Source: Campylobacter concisus (GTDB lineage: Bacteria; Campylobacterota; Campylobacteria; Campylobacterales; Campylobacteraceae). Taken from it: a stretch of DNA of 13,157 nt. A program made the position numbers and the translations under genes. This document shows, piece after piece, positions 6,632-13,157 of the stretch; the first letter of the stretch is position 1, and each line of letters opens with the position of its first letter. The stretch covers positions 1 to 13,157 of the forward strand of contig JAHADO010000015.1 in NCBI GenBank assembly GCA_018375265.1, in the 5' to 3' direction. The notes under the pieces are model-generated. The model saw nothing but the letters and a program-made list of their open reading frames with translations. It was not told where the DNA came from and searched no databases.

Positions 6632-6658
6632 TTTTAACCTTAAGCTATAAGGTCAAAA
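6632..6658 (-). repeat. 11-bp hairpin followed by a U-rich run
   Basis: The minus strand reads TTTTGACCTTA, loop TAGCT, TAAGGTTAAAA; all eleven pairs form if one G-U is allowed. It is followed by TTTCTTTTTAG, so it is a second weak terminator-like element, though those same Ts are part of the 5' arm of the next hairpin (6588-6625). The AT-rich stem would be of modest stability. Confidence 0.4.
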
Positions 6659-6679
6659 TAGCGTTTTTAACGCAGTTTA

Positions 6680-7075
6680 TTACCAAACGGTGCAAAGAAC
6701 CTCGCCGCCAACGCCAGCTTTACTTGCTTCAATACCGCTCATAACGCCTTTGCTTGTGCTAACGATAACTGTTCCGTAACCATTTTTAAAACGCTTAATG
6801 TCGTCTTTGCCTTGATAAACACGGCGACCAGGTTTTGAAACCCTTTTAAGCTCGTTTATAACGCTTCTGCCGTACTCATCATACTTTAAAACTACGTTTA
6901 TAAATTTCTTGTTACCTTCTTCGATAACGTTGTAGCTCTCGATATAGCCTTTTGCTGCAAGGATAGAAAGAGTAGCCTCAACAACCTTAGAATGAAGCAA
7001 TTTTGCAGTCTCAAGTCTTCTCATACTTGCATTTCTAATGCGTGTTAATCCATCTGATATTAAATCGTTCAACAT
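6680..7075 (-). CDS. rpsH: Small subunit ribosomal protein S8
   Basis: S8 is a primary 16S rRNA-binding protein that organises the central domain of the 30S subunit. The product is 131 residues, the normal length. It begins [20 protein letters not shown], has KPGRRVYQ at about 81-88, and carries the rRNA-binding signature [12 protein letters not shown] at about 106-117, ending GGEVLCTVW. In E. coli S8 represses the spc operon by binding mRNA around the start of rplE. Here rpsH is followed by the structured 197-bp spacer, so S8 is a reasonable candidate ligand, though nothing in the sequence proves that. The gene starts 9 bp after the S14 stop. Confidence 0.98.
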   Translation of the reverse strand: MLNDLISDGLTRIRNASMRRLETAKLLHSKVVEATLSILAAKGYIESYNVIEEGNKKFINVVLKYDEYGRSVINELKRVSKPGRRVYQGKDDIKRFKNGYGTVIVSTSKGVMSGIEASKAGVGGEVLCTVW

Positions 7076-7084
7076 TTCTCTTCC

Positions 7085-7270
7085 TTACCAACTTGCTTTT
7101 TTAAGACCAGGTATTAGGCCTTCGTTAGCCATTTTTCTTAGGCAAACACGGCAAATTCCAAAATCTTTATAAACAGAGTGCGGACGACCGCAAATTTGGC
7201 ATCTAGTATAGCCACGAACCGCAAATTTTGGCTTGCGTGCAGCTTTTGCTATCATTGATTTCTTTGCCAT
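7085..7270 (-). CDS. rpsN: Small subunit ribosomal protein S14, zinc-binding short form
   Basis: S14 sits in the 30S head near the decoding region. This is the 61-residue zinc-ribbon type (rpsZ-like), with Cys ligands C24 and C27 (TRCQICG) and C40 and C43 ([11 protein letters not shown]), and the conserved end [11 protein letters not shown]. The frame is open ten codons further upstream, but [16 protein letters not shown] is the conserved start. It has a GGAAAG Shine-Dalgarno and begins one base after the rplE stop. The longer start would overlap rplE and add residues not found in the family. The zinc form is common in Gram-positive and epsilonproteobacterial genomes. E. coli has the long, zinc-free form. 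Confidence 0.97.
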   Translation of the reverse strand: MAKKSMIAKAARKPKFAVRGYTRCQICGRPHSVYKDFGICRVCLRKMANEGLIPGLKKASW

Positions 7271-7271
7271 T

Positions 7272-7817
7272 TTACTTTCCTTTTGCAAACGGCACACCAA
7301 ATAGCTCTAGCAATTTGAATGCCTCTTTATCGTTTTTAGCCGTAGTAGCAATCGTAATATTCATACCATGAGTTCGTAAAATTTTATCATACTCAACCTC
7401 TGGAAACATTAGCTGCTCGCTAAGACCAAAGTTATAGTTTCCACGTCCATCAAAGCCATTTTTTGGAAGACCACGGAAGTCTTTAACTCTTGGAAGAGCA
7501 ACGCTGATTAGCTTATCTAAGAAAGCATACATTTGCTCTTTTCTCAAAGTTACTTTGATACCAACAGGGAAGCCTTCGCGAACTTTAAAGCCAGCAACTG
7601 ATTTTTTAGCATCAGTGATAACCGCTTTTTGTCCAGCGATAAGTGAAATGGTATCAGCCATATTTTGAAGCACTTTCTGATCTTTCGCAGAGTCTCCAGC
7701 GCCTACACTGATCACGATCTTCTCGAGCGCAGGGATAAGCATTGGATTTTTGATGTCAAATTCTTTTACGAGAGCTGGCTTGATAGTTTCGTTAAATTTA
7801 TCTTTTAATCTACTCAT
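7272..7817 (-). CDS. rplE: Large subunit ribosomal protein L5
   Basis: L5 binds 5S rRNA with L18 and contacts the P-site tRNA from the central protuberance. The product is 181 residues, close to E. coli (179). Conserved stretches include [20 protein letters not shown] at about 24-43, the [16 protein letters not shown] block at about 77-92, [28 protein letters not shown] at about 108-135, and the C-terminal [13 protein letters not shown]. The start is 5 bp after rplX and the stop is one base before rpsN. No truncation or odd residues were seen. Confidence 0.98.
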
Positions 7818-7822
7818 ATCTC

Positions 7823-8059
7823 TTATCCTTCAACTTTCGCGACATTTGATATGTCAATTGGCATCTCTTTATTTACGTGACCACCATTTGGAGTTTTTTC
7901 GCTTGGTTTGATAGCTTTTTTAGCTACTTTGCATCCCTCAACTATAACCTGACCTTTTTTTGCAAGAACTGCTAAAATTTTACCAGTTTTGCCTTTATCG
8001 TCACCAGCGATAATCTTTACAGTATCGCCTTTTTTGACTTTAAATTTTACATTAGCCAT
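7823..8059 (-). CDS. rplX: Large subunit ribosomal protein L24
   Basis: L24 is an early assembly initiator of the 50S subunit and lies near the exit of the peptide tunnel. The product is 78 residues, shorter than the 104 of E. coli but in line with the short forms seen in related bacteria. The KOW motif is near the N-terminus ([21 protein letters not shown] at about 8-28). The later block [22 protein letters not shown] is the conserved rRNA-contacting loop. Its ATG overlaps the rplN stop (TAATG), suggesting coupled translation. The C-terminal extension of the longer family members is simply absent, with no frameshift visible in the 5-bp gap to rplE. Confidence 0.96.
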
Positions 8060-8427
8060 TATAAAACCTCCGGAGCTAGCGAAACAATCTTCATAAAGTT
8101 AGCATATCTAACTTCACGTCCAACTGGTCCAAAAATACGAGTGCCGACTGGCTCTTTTTTGCTATCAAGTATAACAGCTGCGTTCTCGTCGAAGCGGATT
8201 AGCGAACCATTATCTCTTTGAACCTCTCTTTTAGTTCTTACAACAACAGCTTTTACAACCTGTCCTTTTTTGATCTTACCATTTGGAAGAGCTTTTTTAA
8301 CAGAGCAAACTATGATATCGCCAAGTGTAGCGTATCTTCTTTTGCTGCCGCCAAGAACTTTTATACACATTAACTCTTTTGCGCCGCTGTTATCAGCAAC
8401 TGCAAGTCTTGTAAAACTTTGAATCAT
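8059..8427 (-). CDS. rplN: Large subunit ribosomal protein L14
   Basis: L14 lies at the 30S-50S interface, contributes to bridges with 16S rRNA, and is the site where silencing factor RsfS binds in other bacteria. The product is 122 residues, the standard size. Family features include [27 protein letters not shown] at the start, [20 protein letters not shown] at about 36-55, [17 protein letters not shown] at about 59-75, and the [13 protein letters not shown] signature at about 95-107. Its start overlaps the rpsQ stop and its stop overlaps the rplX start, both as TAATG, so three genes are linked by one-base overlaps. Confidence 0.99.
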   Translation of the reverse strand: MIQSFTRLAVADNSGAKELMCIKVLGGSKRRYATLGDIIVCSVKKALPNGKIKKGQVVKAVVVRTKREVQRDNGSLIRFDENAAVILDSKKEPVGTRIFGPVGREVRYANFMKIVSLAPEVL

Positions 8428-8678
8428 TACTCAACTCCCTTTGCCAATACAGCTTTTAAGCGAAAATTCTTGCGAGCTGAAAGTGGTCTGCACTCAACTG
8501 CAACAACTGTATCGCCTGCTCTTGTCTCATTTTTCTCATCATGAACTAAATACTTTTTAAAGCGTTTTACAAATTTATGGTATCTTGGGTGCATAACGCG
8601 TCTTTCTACCAAAATAGTAGCTGTCTTATCTCCAGCTTTTTGTAAAACAACACCTTGAATTTCTCTTTTTAATGCCAT
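8427..8678 (-). CDS. rpsQ: Small subunit ribosomal protein S17
   Basis: S17 is a primary 16S rRNA-binding protein with an OB-fold, in the 30S body. The product is 83 residues from the ATG that gives [20 protein letters not shown]. The central [22 protein letters not shown] (about 27-48) and [20 protein letters not shown] (about 55-74) are typical. The frame is open eight codons upstream, but that start would lie inside rpmC and lacks conserved sequence, whereas the chosen ATG has an AGGGG Shine-Dalgarno about 6 nt upstream and starts one base after the rpmC stop. The stop overlaps the rplN start. Confidence 0.97.
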   Translation of the reverse strand: MALKREIQGVVLQKAGDKTATILVERRVMHPRYHKFVKRFKKYLVHDEKNETRAGDTVVAVECRPLSARKNFRLKAVLAKGVE

Positions 8679-8679
8679 T

Positions 8680-8874
8680 TTACGCCCCTTGTCTTGTTGC
8701 ACTAATTGCAGTGTTGATCTGAGCTATCTCTTTGCGAACAGCACTAATCTCATTAGGGTTGCTTAACTGCATAGTTTTTAGCTTTTGTCTCAATGTAAAT
8801 AAAAGCACCTTTTTCTCTTTTAGCAACGCGTTTAATTCTGCAACGCTCTTATCTTTTAACTCAGTATATTTCAT
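8680..8874 (-). CDS. rpmC: Large subunit ribosomal protein L29
   Basis: L29 is a small helical-hairpin protein by the tunnel exit, next to L23, where it helps form the docking area for trigger factor and SRP. The product is 64 residues from the ATG giving [18 protein letters not shown]. The family core [26 protein letters not shown] is at about 21-46. A GTG two codons upstream (8880) is in frame, but the ATG fits relatives better and has a GAGAGAG purine run at usable spacing. The start lies 14 bp inside the end of rplP, and the stop is one base before rpsQ. Confidence 0.95.
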
Positions 8875-9286
8875 TTTCACTCTCTCGCGTTACAAATTTT
8901 GATTTGAAAGGAAGTTTGTGTAGAGCCAAAGTTAAAGCTTCACGAGCCAACTCTTCGTCAACACCAGCCATTTCAAATATTATACGACCAGGTTTGATGT
9001 TCATAACCCACTCTTCAACTCCTGCCTTACCTTTACCCATACGAGTTTGTAGAGGTTTTTTAGTAAGTGGCTTGTCAGGGAAAACCCTAATCCAAATTTT
9101 AGCCTGTCTCTTTACGTGACGAGTTAGAGCTTGACGAGCAGCTTCTATTTGGCGTGAATTTACTCTACCAGCCTCAACAGCTTTAAGTGCAAATTCGCCA
9201 GTTGCTAAAGATGCTCCGCGAGTCGCATAACCACGGTTGCGACCTTTCATTTGCTTACGAAATTTCGTTCTTTTAGGCATCAACAT
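8861..9286 (-). CDS. rplP: Large subunit ribosomal protein L16
   Basis: L16 lies near the A site of the peptidyl transferase centre and helps position the tRNA elbow. The product is 141 residues. The start chosen gives [19 protein letters not shown], parallel to E. coli [11 protein letters not shown]. It has AGAGG 9 nt upstream, whereas the later in-frame ATG (9280) would be about 15 nt away. Other family blocks include [34 protein letters not shown] (about 45-78), [21 protein letters not shown] at about 82-102, and [17 protein letters not shown]. The tail overlaps rpmC by 14 bp. It starts 2 bp after rpsC. Confidence 0.97.
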
Positions 9287-9288
9287 AA

Positions 9289-9987
9289 TTATTTACCTCT
9301 TCTTGCTCTACGTGTTTTCTTAGGTGCTTCTTCTTCAGTTTTCTCAGGTTGAACACCTTTTTGAAGAACCTCACCTTTAAAAATCCATACTTTAATACCT
9401 ATGTTTCCATAAGTTGTATGAGCCTCAGCTACACCGTAATCTATCTTTGCTCTAAGAGTATGAAGCGGAACGCGACCTTCTAGATACCACTCGGTTCTTG
9501 CCATCTCAGCGCCACCTAAACGACCAGCAACTGAAATTTTGATACCTTTAGCGCCTGATTTTTGAGCACCTTGGATAACTTTTTTCATAGCACGTCTAAA
9601 TGCGACACGCTTTTCAAGTTGCATAGCTACGTTTTCAGCAGCAAGTTGAGCTGAAGCTTGAGCTTTTCTTTCTTCTTTGATATTTACATTTACTTCTTTG
9701 CCGATAAGTTTGCTAACTTCGTTCTTTAGGTTTTCAACATCTTGACCTTTTTTGCCGATGATGATACCAGGACGAGCTGCAACTACGGTTACACGAAGTT
9801 TTTTAGCCGTTCTTTCGATTAGAATTTGGCTAATTCCTGCATAGTAAAGTTTTTTCTTTAAAAATGCACGAATTTTGTAATCTTCACCGATATTTTCAGG
9901 AAGACTTTGTTTGGTTGGAAACCATCTAGATTCCCAGTTGCGGTTAATTCCTAGTCTAAGACCTATTGGATTTACTTTTTGTCCCAT
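9289..9987 (-). CDS. rpsC: Small subunit ribosomal protein S3
   Basis: S3 lines the mRNA entry channel of the 30S head and contributes to unwinding of mRNA structure. The product is 232 residues, equal to E. coli within one. The start [20 protein letters not shown] is diagnostic. The type II KH domain is at about 39-107, with its GXXG-type loop in PGIIIGKKG (73-81). The C-terminal domain has [30 protein letters not shown] and [15 protein letters not shown] (about 171-185). The end is a basic, low-complexity tail ([15 protein letters not shown]), which varies within the family. It starts one base after the rplV stop. Confidence 0.99.
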   Translation of the reverse strand: MGQKVNPIGLRLGINRNWESRWFPTKQSLPENIGEDYKIRAFLKKKLYYAGISQILIERTAKKLRVTVVAARPGIIIGKKGQDVENLKNEVSKLIGKEVNVNIKEERKAQASAQLAAENVAMQLEKRVAFRRAMKKVIQGAQKSGAKGIKISVAGRLGGAEMARTEWYLEGRVPLHTLRAKIDYGVAEAHTTYGNIGIKVWIFKGEVLQKGVQPEKTEEEAPKKTRRARRGK

Positions 9988-9988
9988 A

Positions 9989-10321
9989 TTATGCTTCCTT
10001 CTTTTCAGGTTTAGATACTTCTACCATTACATGAGAAGTAGGTTTGCGAATTTTGCTCGCTGTTCCTCTTGCTCTTGGTCTAAATCTCTTTAATACAGGA
10101 CCAGCGTCAACGCGGCAACTAGTTACTACAACTTCTTCTGGCTCAAATCCGCCATTTGCTACTGCTGAGCTAATAGCGTTTGCTATAAATTTAGCACCAC
10201 GATTTGGCATAAATTGCAAGCTTGCAAGTGCTAGCTCGGCATTCATACCTTGAACTTCTCTTGCTATAAGTCTTGCTTTTGTAGGAGAAAGTCTTACGAA
10301 TTTTATAATTGCTCTACTCAT
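9989..10321 (-). CDS. rplV: Large subunit ribosomal protein L22
   Basis: L22 reaches from the surface of the 50S subunit into the peptide exit tunnel, where its extended hairpin forms part of the constriction seen by macrolides and stalling peptides. The product is 110 residues, the normal length. Conserved parts are [19 protein letters not shown] at about 7-25, [19 protein letters not shown] at about 39-57, and the hairpin tip region ending in [20 protein letters not shown] at about 76-95. No macrolide-type insertion or deletion is evident in the hairpin by eye. It lies 11 bp after rpsS and one base before rpsC. Confidence 0.98.
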   Translation of the reverse strand: MSRAIIKFVRLSPTKARLIAREVQGMNAELALASLQFMPNRGAKFIANAISSAVANGGFEPEEVVVTSCRVDAGPVLKRFRPRARGTASKIRKPTSHVMVEVSKPEKKEA

Positions 10322-10332
10322 ATCATCTCCCC

Positions 10333-10614
10333 TTACTTGCCGATTTTCTTTTGCACTGAGCCTTTGTGACCCTTAAATGTGCGTGTTGGAGCAAATTCGC
10401 CAAGTTTATAGCCTATATGATTTTCTGTAACATATACAGGAATAAAGCTCTTGCCATTATGAACGTTAAATGTTAGTCCAATCATTTCAGGTACAATCGT
10501 GCTACGTCTTGACCAAGTCTTGATTGGTTTGTTATCGTTTGCATTTTTTGCGGCAATAACTTTTTTCATTACATGATCATCTACGAAAGGACCTTTTTTG
10601 AGTGATCTTGCCAT
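10333..10614 (-). CDS. rpsS: Small subunit ribosomal protein S19
   Basis: S19 is in the 30S head beside S13 and contacts A-site tRNA and the 50S bridge. The product is 93 residues, typical. The opening [19 protein letters not shown] and the [21 protein letters not shown] segment (about 35-55) are conserved, as is the [15 protein letters not shown] end at about 69-83. It starts 2 bp after rplB, so it is probably translated by coupling. The order rplB-rpsS-rplV is invariant in S10 clusters. Confidence 0.99.
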   Translation of the reverse strand: MARSLKKGPFVDDHVMKKVIAAKNANDNKPIKTWSRRSTIVPEMIGLTFNVHNGKSFIPVYVTENHIGYKLGEFAPTRTFKGHKGSVQKKIGK

Positions 10615-10616
10615 CT

Positions 10617-11450
10617 CTATTTTCCTTTCCTTCTTGAAATTATAAGCTTATCGCTAGCTTTTTTACGGCGAGTCTTAGCACCTTTAGTTGGTTTACCCCA
10701 TGGAGTAACTGGGTGACGGCCTGAATTTTTCTTACCTTCACCACCGCCGTGTGGGTGATCAACTGGGTTCATAGCAGAACCACGCGTTTGTGGGCGGATA
10801 CCGCGGTAGCGATTACGTCCAGCTTTACCTATAGTGATGTTAGCCCAGTCTTCGTTGCCTACTACACCGATACTTGCCATACATTCAGCTAGCACTTGTC
10901 TCATCTCGCCACTTGGCATTCTTAAGATAACATACTTCTCTTCTTTGCCCATTAGCTGAGCATAACCACCAGCTGAACGAGCTATCTGAGCACCTTTACC
11001 AGGTTTTAGCTCTACGTTATGAACGATAGTACCAACTGGGATAAATCTTAATTTCATAGCGTTGCCTGGTTTAATATCTAGTGAGCCCTCATCGATAGAT
11101 GCGATAACGTCGCCAACATTTAGGCCATTTGGTCTAATGATATAGCGTTTTTCGCCATCTTTGTAAGCTATAAGAGCGATACGGCAGTTTCTGTTTGGAT
11201 CGTACTCGATCGCTTCAACTTTACCCTCTATACCAAATTTGCGACGTTTAAAGTCGATGATACGATAAAGTTTTTTTGCACCTGCTTCTTTATGTCTTGA
11301 AGTTATACGACCATTATTGTTTCTACCGCCAGTTGCAGGTAGTTTAACAAGCAAGCTTCTAACGCTTGGTTTAGCTGTTATATCTTCAGAGCTTAGTCCA
11401 GTCATATATCTACGACTAGGTGTATATGGTTTATATGATTTTATAGCCAT
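10617..11450 (-). CDS. rplB: Large subunit ribosomal protein L2
   Basis: L2 is one of the most conserved ribosomal proteins. It is needed for subunit joining and supports the peptidyl transferase centre. The product is 277 residues (E. coli has 273). The N-terminal OB-fold is followed by an SH3-like barrel and a long C-terminal extension. The signature [13 protein letters not shown] at 228-240 contains the His pair (H232, H234) of the segment close to the catalytic centre. The [24 protein letters not shown] block (27-50) and [18 protein letters not shown] (207-224) are also standard. The gene lies one base after rplW and 2 bp before rpsS. Confidence 0.99.
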   Translation of the reverse strand: MAIKSYKPYTPSRRYMTGLSSEDITAKPSVRSLLVKLPATGGRNNNGRITSRHKEAGAKKLYRIIDFKRRKFGIEGKVEAIEYDPNRNCRIALIAYKDGEKRYIIRPNGLNVGDVIASIDEGSLDIKPGNAMKLRFIPVGTIVHNVELKPGKGAQIARSAGGYAQLMGKEEKYVILRMPSGEMRQVLAECMASIGVVGNEDWANITIGKAGRNRYRGIRPQTRGSAMNPVDHPHGGGEGKKNSGRHPVTPWGKPTKGAKTRRKKASDKLIISRRKGK

Positions 11451-11451
11451 C

Positions 11452-11733
11452 TTACGCCTCCGTATTTTCTAGGCTTACGCCTTCAGGTAACTTAACGTAG
11501 AATTTCTTTATCTCGTCACGTTGGCCTGCTCTTCCTCTAAAACGCTTAACCTTGCCGCTAATTCTAAGTGAATTTACGCGAACAGGCGTTACTCCAAAAT
11601 ACTCTTGTAAAACCGCTTTTAAGCTGTTTTTTGTAACTCTTGGTGAAGTTTGGATAACAACAACGCCTTGTTCTTGAAGGCCTAGAGTTTTTTCTGTATA
11701 AATAATTGTTTTGATATCAGTTATATCCGCCAT
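11452..11733 (-). CDS. rplW: Large subunit ribosomal protein L23
   Basis: L23 sits at the tunnel exit and is the main docking point for trigger factor and the signal recognition particle. The product is 93 residues, usual for bacteria. It reads [21 protein letters not shown] at about 10-30, where YTEK corresponds to the conserved TEK start of the family. The [15 protein letters not shown] [28 protein letters not shown] block is at about 38-65. The tip loop is basic ([17 protein letters not shown]). The start is one base after the rplD stop (TAA A ATG), and the stop is one base before rplB. Confidence 0.97.
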
Positions 11734-11734
11734 T

Positions 11735-12349
11735 TTAGCCCTCTTTTGTTATAGTTTTTAGTGCAGCTTTTTCAATGATAACCGAACTAAATGTAGAGAC
11801 AAGATAAGCATTTACCTCATTTGCATCTACTACATAGCAGTTTGCTAAATTTCTAAAAGCAAGTAGTGTTTTATCGTCTAGTAAATCTTTAACGATAAGC
11901 GCATCTTTTACTTTTAAATTTTTGATGATATTAGCTGCATCTTTTGTCTTTCCAGACTCGATTGAGATGCTATCTACTGCGAAAATTTTACCATCTTGTG
12001 CTTTTACTGCCAAAGCGTACTCAAGAGCTAGTCTTTTTTGTTTTTTATTGACTTTTTGAAAATAGTTTTTCTCGTTTGTTGGACCAAATGCAACTGCACC
12101 GCCTACCCAAACGTTAGTTCTAGTTGAACCTGCTCTTGCGCCACCACGTCCTTTTTGTCTCCATGGTTTTTTACCACCACCGCTTACAAAAGCACGGCTT
12201 TTAGTATGAGCCGAATTTGCTCTTATACCAGCAAGGTAAGATTTTACATAAAGATATAGGTTGTGCGGATTTACTTCAGCGTAGCTTGCAGGAAGCTCCA
12301 ACTCGCCTGAATTTTCAAATTTATCGTTTAATACGTGAATTTTACTCAT
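11735..12349 (-). CDS. rplD: Large subunit ribosomal protein L4
   Basis: L4 is an early 50S assembly protein whose extended loop forms part of the exit tunnel constriction opposite L22. The product is 204 residues, typical. The tunnel loop is visible at about 58-78 ([20 protein letters not shown]). The C-terminal Rossmann-like part includes [23 protein letters not shown]. In E. coli L4 represses its own S10 operon by binding the leader and affecting both transcription and translation. The matching leader would be upstream of rpsJ, outside this window, so that cannot be judged here. The start overlaps the rplC stop by four bases (ATGA). Confidence 0.98.
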
Positions 12350-12924
12350 TTTACAATCCTTATTTTACCCATTGCACCATTGTGACCAGGAACGCAACCT
12401 TTTACAACTACGATGCCATTTTGAGCGTCAAAGCTTATTAGCTCGTTTTTAACAGTAACTTTCTCATTGCCCATGTGTCCTGCCATTTTCATACCTGGTT
12501 GAACACGACCTGGCCATTCGCAGTTACCAATTGAACCGTGGCGTCTGTGGAAACGTGAGCCGTGGCTTTTTGGACCACCACCGAAACCATGTCTTTTTAC
12601 CACACCTTGGTAGCCTCTACCTTTTGAGTTAAAGCTAACTTTTAAAATTTTAGCCTCATTTAATGGTGTAAAGTCTAGGTTTCCAACTTCGCTATTAGCT
12701 ACTTCAAGCGTAGCAAATTTGTTAAATTCTGCTGTCAGATTGTATTTCTTTTGCTGACCAGCGATAGCTTTGTTGTTTGCTTTAGTGTGGGCATACGCTA
12801 CGATAGCACGTTTGTTTTCGTCAATCTCACATACTTTAGCCTCAACTAGCTTAAGTAGTGTAACTGGCGTACTCTTCGTGGCAATCGTTCTACTCATGCC
12901 TATTTTTTCTACAATATATTCCAT
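12346..12924 (-). CDS. rplC: Large subunit ribosomal protein L3
   Basis: L3 is an assembly-initiating 50S protein whose loop reaches the peptidyl transferase centre. The product is 192 residues, at the short end of the bacterial range (E. coli 209). The first residues are [15 protein letters not shown]. The conserved [21 protein letters not shown] and [10 protein letters not shown] blocks lie at about 113-143, and [17 protein letters not shown] at about 153-169. The glutamine that PrmB methylates in E. coli L3 (in SIGQNQTPG) appears as Glu in SIGNCEWPG here, so that modification is probably not made. That is a by-eye alignment. It lies 20 bp after rpsJ and overlaps rplD as ATGA. Confidence 0.98.
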   Translation of the reverse strand: MEYIVEKIGMSRTIATKSTPVTLLKLVEAKVCEIDENKRAIVAYAHTKANNKAIAGQQKKYNLTAEFNKFATLEVANSEVGNLDFTPLNEAKILKVSFNSKGRGYQGVVKRHGFGGGPKSHGSRFHRRHGSIGNCEWPGRVQPGMKMAGHMGNEKVTVKNELISFDAQNGIVVVKGCVPGHNGAMGKIRIVK

Positions 12925-12944
12925 ACTCTTATCCTTTTGTCCGC

Positions 12945-13157
12945 TTATTTCATCGCACGAACTTCGACATTAACTTCTGGAGCTAGGTCGAGTTTTGTTA
13001 GGCTATCTACAGTTTCTGGAGTAGCAGCTACGATGTCAAGCATACGAGCGTGTATTCTCATTTCAAACTGCTCACGTGAGTCTTTGTTGATGTGTGGAGA
13101 TTTTAAGACTGTATAGCGTTTGATCTTTGTAGGCATTGGTACCGGGCCACGAACGTC
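12945..13157 (-). CDS. rpsJ: Small subunit ribosomal protein S10, 5' end cut off by the window
   Basis: S10 is in the 30S head and also joins NusB in transcription antitermination. The last 70 codons are visible and read in frame from the right edge as [20 protein letters not shown], matching the middle of the family (E. coli VRGPIPLPTRKERFTVL). About 33 N-terminal residues lie outside. The Met at 13136 is internal and should not be taken as the start. Later segments [23 protein letters not shown] and [15 protein letters not shown] are typical. rpsJ is normally the first gene of the S10 operon, so the operon promoter and leader are expected just beyond the window. Confidence 0.97.
   Translation of the reverse strand, partial: DVRGPVPMPTKIKRYTVLKSPHINKDSREQFEMRIHARMLDIVAATPETVDSLTKLDLAPEVNVEVRAMK

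Larger units (their letters stand above)
6483..6679 (-). other. 197-bp structured spacer between rpsH and rplF
   Basis: No open reading frame of note lies here. In transcript order there are at least five inverted repeats in under 200 nt: 6661-6673 (5-bp stem), 6632-6658 (11 bp with one G-U), 6588-6625 (7+8 bp with a small internal loop), 6542-6565 (two alternative, overlapping dyads) and 6504-6531 (6 bp). Other junctions among these ribosomal genes are 0-34 nt. The region could be an RNA regulatory leader for rplF, an attenuator, a processing site or a small RNA. The repeats are seen directly and the role is unknown. Confidence 0.5.

Noticed and set aside
6631..6636. TAAAAT on the minus strand as a promoter for rplF
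   Set aside because: It lies within a hairpin arm, has no -35 or clear upstream periodicity, and a single hexamer in AT-rich DNA is not enough.
7271..7300. Longer S14 start ten codons upstream
   Set aside because: It would overlap rplE and add unconserved residues. The MAKKSM start is conserved and has a properly placed ribosome binding site.
8679..8702. Longer S17 start eight codons upstream
   Set aside because: It would overlap rpmC; the added residues are not family-like, and the ATG at 8678 has an AGGGG site.
13134..13136. Met codon at 13136 as the start of rpsJ
   Set aside because: The frame continues upstream with VRGPVP, which matches the middle of S10, so this Met is internal and the gene is cut by the window edge.
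1..13157. Mobile elements, CRISPR arrays, tRNA or rRNA genes, horizontally acquired cassette
   Set aside because: None seen. Every gene belongs to the ribosomal-protein neighbourhood, base composition looks even, and no long direct repeats, transposase or integrase were found.

Overview
The window is one uninterrupted ribosomal-protein gene run, all on the minus strand, so it is read here from the right end to the left. The gene set and order are the bacterial S10, spc and alpha clusters joined end to end. The protein sequences are campylobacterial in character (for example L16 starting MLMPKRTK, 61-residue zinc-type S14, C-minus S4, and the AT-rich 'AAATTT' style of the non-coding DNA). I infer a Campylobacter species. 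As far as I recall, C. jejuni keeps its alpha cluster apart from S10-spc, so a C. concisus/curvus/showae-like species is more likely. That species-level call is from memory only.

Layout in transcript order: rpsJ (5' end cut by the window edge), rplC, rplD, rplW, rplB, rpsS, rplV, rpsC, rplP, rpmC, rpsQ, rplN, rplX, rplE, rpsN (zinc type), rpsH; a 197-bp structured spacer; rplF, rplR, rpsE, rplO, secY, map, infA; a 189-bp structured spacer; rpmJ, rpsM, rpsK, rpsD and the 5' two-thirds of rpoA (cut at base 1). rpmD (L30) is absent between rpsE and rplO, and adk is absent between secY and map. Twenty-seven genes are complete or nearly so and none is broken. I see no mobile element, CRISPR, tRNA or rRNA.

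Most neighbours are separated by 0-34 bp, with several TAATG or ATGA stop/start overlaps, which suggests translational coupling on long polycistronic mRNAs. Together the genes supply both ribosomal subunits, the protein-export channel (SecY), N-terminal methionine removal (Map), initiation factor IF-1 and the RNA polymerase alpha subunit. The main S10 promoter and leader lie beyond the right edge.

The least expected content is in the two long spacers. The one before rpmJ can form a hairpin that covers the rpmJ ribosome binding site. The loop of that hairpin is complementary to the loop of a second, perfect 10-bp hairpin upstream, a layout reminiscent of (but not homologous by eye to) the S4-controlled alpha-operon leader of E. 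coli. The rpsH-rplF spacer holds a chain of at least five inverted repeats, including a 15-bp-stem, terminator-like hairpin. Both are predictions from reading the sequence and neither has been folded by computation.
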